A stretch of DNA of 64,000 nucleotides, taken from the NCBI RefSeq assembly GCF_000210075.1, contig NC_021017.1, forward strand, positions 1,210,691-1,274,690. Direction: 5' to 3'. Below the pieces are notes generated by a model. The model searched no databases and was not told where the DNA came from. It was given only the letters and a program-made list of their open reading frames with translations. Positions 62,096-64,000 of the stretch are shown piece after piece; position 1 is the first letter of the stretch, and the number at the start of each line of letters is the position of its first letter. Origin of the DNA: Bacteroides xylanisolvens XB1A. Lineage in GTDB: Bacteria; Bacteroidota; Bacteroidia; Bacteroidales; Bacteroidaceae. A program made the translations under genes and the position numbers.

Positions 62096-63331
62096 ATGAA
62101 AATACCTCGCATAATTAAACAAAGAAACACTTATGTTGACCGCATAAGACCTTTCATGAGGAAAACATTGGTAAAAGTGATGGTCGGTCATCGTCGTGTC
62201 GGTAAAAGCTTTATTTTGTATCAACTCATGGAGTTGATACGGAAAGAAGAGAGTGATGCGAATATTATCTATATAAATAAGGAAGATGTCAATTTCATAG
62301 ATATAAAGACTTATAAAGAACTGAATGATTATATTCTTTCAAAATCGGTAGATGATAGAATGAACTATATTTTTGTCGATGAAATACAGGAAATACAAGA
62401 TTTCAGGTTGGCTATCCGTTCGTTGGCATTGGATGATAATAATGATATATATGTGACAGGCAGTAATTCAGAGATATTTTCCAGTGATTTAGCGAATGAA
62501 TTGGGAGGTCGGTATGTTGAATTTGTGGTTTATAGTTTGTCGTATATTGAATTTCTGGATTTCCATGAACTGGAGAATACGGATGCGTCATTGGAGAAAT
62601 ATATTCATTATGGAGGATTGCCTTATCTGATACATTTGCCGATGGAAGAACCTGTTGTTATGGAGTATTTGAGGAGCATTTACTCTACCATTATATTAAA
62701 AGATGTGATTCAGAGAAAGAATATAAGGAATACGGTCTTTTTGGAACAACTAGTTTCGTTCTTGGCAGGTAACATTGGCAACTTATTTTCCAGCAAGAGT
62801 ATTAGTGATTTTCTGAAAAGTCAGAAAGTGGATATTTCTCCTTATGTTGTGAGTGAGTATGCGATGGCATTATCGGATGCTTTTATTGTACATAGGGTAG
62901 GAAGGTATGATATTGCCGGAAAGAAATTATTCGAAAGAGGGGAGAAGTATTATTTTGAGAATATGGGGATTCGTAATGTGATTACGGGGTACAAGCCACA
63001 GGACAGAGCGATGCGTTTGGAGAACTTGGTTTATAATCATTTGGTATATAGTGGATATGATGTAAAAATCGGGACATTGGGTACGGAAGAAATAGATTTT
63101 GTCTGTAAACGGAATGGAGAGATTCTCTATGTGCAAGTCTCTCTTGAACTTTCTAAACAGGAAACTATTGAAAGAGAATTCGGGAATTTATTGAAGATTA
63201 AAGATAATTATCCGAAAGTGGTAGTGTCCGGAGAAAAAATGTTTGAAAATACTTATGAAGGGATAGAACATATTTATATTAGAGACTTCTTGTCTTCTGT
63301 TTTGTTACATTCCATTACTCGTGTCATTTAA
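62096..63331 (+). CDS. AAA ATPase with DUF4143 domain
   Basis: The 411-residue protein has an N-terminal AAA-type P-loop (VGHRRVGKSFI, about 30-40), Walker B YIFVDEIQEI near 105, a sensor region YVTGSNSEIFSSDLANELGGR, and a C-terminal DUF4143 domain (about 195-370) ending in a nuclease-like EEIDFVCKRNGEILYVQVSLELS segment (about 335-360). Members are common, multi-copy and of unknown function. The ATG at 62096 is preferred over an upstream TTG that lies inside the third 14-bp repeat. The 205-bp gap before it holds the aroA promoter and the repeat set. Confidence 0.88.
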   Translation: MKIPRIIKQRNTYVDRIRPFMRKTLVKVMVGHRRVGKSFILYQLMELIRKEESDANIIYINKEDVNFIDIKTYKELNDYILSKSVDDRMNYIFVDEIQEIQDFRLAIRSLALDDNNDIYVTGSNSEIFSSDLANELGGRYVEFVVYSLSYIEFLDFHELENTDASLEKYIHYGGLPYLIHLPMEEPVVMEYLRSIYSTIILKDVIQRKNIRNTVFLEQLVSFLAGNIGNLFSSKSISDFLKSQKVDISPYVVSEYAMALSDAFIVHRVGRYDIAGKKLFERGEKYYFENMGIRNVITGYKPQDRAMRLENLVYNHLVYSGYDVKIGTLGTEEIDFVCKRNGEILYVQVSLELSKQETIEREFGNLLKIKDNYPKVVVSGEKMFENTYEGIEHIYIRDFLSSVLLHSITRVI

Positions 63332-63366
63332 TCAAAGAACAACTGTTTTTTCTTTTATAAATAAGT

Positions 63367-64000
63367 ATGATGAAAATACCGAATATACGTTTACTCAACC
63401 AACAGTTATTAAGTCCTCTTTTCTTTCAACCCAAGGAACTTGTGTCCTGGATGGGAGCTATGCAGGCACAGAATTATTCCATGGTGAAATGGGCAGTAGG
63501 AATGCGTTTGAAGTCAGCAACGATTCAAACTGTGGAAAAAGCGCTCCGTGATGGTGAAATCCTGCGGACTCATGTAATGCGTCCGACATGGCATCTCGTA
63601 GCAGCAGAAGATATCCGGTGGATGTTGAAACTTTCCGCCGGGCGTATTATATCTGCTAATGAGTCTTATGCGAAGGGGCATGACTTGGAAATTTCTGAAG
63701 AGCTCTATACGAAAAGTCATAATCTGTTGGAGAAAATTCTTTGTGGGAAGAAAAGCCTGACGAGGCAGGAGATTGCCGAGCATTTTAACCGTTCGGGGAT
63801 TGTAGCGGATAATCATCGTATGACCCGCTTTATGGCTCGTGCGGAGCAGGTGGGGATTGTATGTAGTGGGGAAGATAAAGGAAGTAAATGTACGTATGCG
63901 CTTTTGGAAGAGCGTGTTCCGCCGATGCCGGAATTGACCAAAGATGAATCTTTGGCTCGTTTGGCTAGAAGCTATTTTCGTAGTCATGCTCCTGCTGTTT
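63367..64000 (+). CDS. Winged-helix HTH_42 (YcaQ/AlkX-like) protein, truncated by window end
   Basis: An open frame runs from ATG 63367 (or the adjacent ATG 63370) to the edge, 211 codons so far, with no stop. The product starts MMKIPNIRLLNQQLLSP, followed by AMQAQNYSMVKWAVGMR near residue 33, LRTHVMRPTWHLVAAEDI near 68, and EIAEHFNRSGI near 135. This is the winged-helix DNA-binding family PF06224, related to YcaQ-type DNA glycosylases acting on crosslinks or alkylated bases. It begins 36 bp after the AAA gene. The glycosylase role is family knowledge only, and the C-terminal half is outside the window. Confidence 0.82.
   Translation, partial: MMKIPNIRLLNQQLLSPLFFQPKELVSWMGAMQAQNYSMVKWAVGMRLKSATIQTVEKALRDGEILRTHVMRPTWHLVAAEDIRWMLKLSAGRIISANESYAKGHDLEISEELYTKSHNLLEKILCGKKSLTRQEIAEHFNRSGIVADNHRMTRFMARAEQVGIVCSGEDKGSKCTYALLEERVPPMPELTKDESLARLARSYFRSHAPAV

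Overview
The window is a stretch of chromosome from a gut-type Bacteroides (phylum Bacteroidota). The evidence is two SusC/SusD pairs, a hybrid two-component regulator that controls a polysaccharide utilization locus (PUL), BACON-domain lipoproteins, and repeated promoter boxes of the Bacteroides form TAnnTTTG. The species cannot be fixed from sequence alone. No rRNA, tRNA, insertion sequence, phage or CRISPR array was recognised.

Layout. 1-11.5 kb: class I fumarase, an orphan PL10 pectate lyase, an RND efflux operon (adaptor, pump, TolC-like channel), rsgA and frr, and an EamA transporter. 11.5-28.6 kb: a complete one-direction PUL with a hybrid two-component sensor/regulator, SusC, SusD, a large BACON/lectin-like surface lipoprotein, a GH2 enzyme and two paralogous clan GH-A enzymes that most resemble GH50 agarases, closed by a strong terminator. 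28.7-41.8 kb: housekeeping and single genes (pyrH, MATE exporter, TPR protein, M43 metalloprotease, birA, MmcQ/YjbR, YraN, a small RHH-like protein, tadA, pssA-psd, dnaE, trxA and an acidic protein). 42-49.1 kb: an RDD gene divergent from a SpoIIM / DUF4129 / DUF4350 / MoxR / DUF58 membrane cluster. 49.2-53 kb: a small operon with an Imm17-like protein, tsaE, a zinc/manganese-type ABC permease and a Cys-rich membrane protein, then an M28 peptidase and a GNAT-YoaP fusion. 53.4-58.7 kb: an orphan SusC/SusD pair. 59.3-64 kb: SDR, Crp-like regulator, aroA, an AAA/DUF4143 ATPase and a truncated winged-helix (HTH_42) gene at the window edge.

How the genes work together. In the PUL, the surface lipoprotein and SusD would bind a glycan, the lipid-anchored GH-A enzyme would cut it at the surface, SusC would import the pieces, and the periplasmic GH-A and GH2 enzymes would finish them while the hybrid sensor detects the products. 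A beta-galactan such as agarose or a related polymer is inferred from the enzyme families only.

The most unusual signals lie between genes. Two unlinked arrays of 22-bp tandem units (11.6 and 41.9 kb) each end in a 20-bp dyad with a shared core. Three 14-bp repeats at exactly 40-bp spacing lie across the promoter of the AAA/DUF4143 gene. Four 11-bp phased direct repeats and an inverted pair of palindromes lie upstream of the orphan susC. AT-rich inverted repeats are shared between the efflux and MoxR operons.
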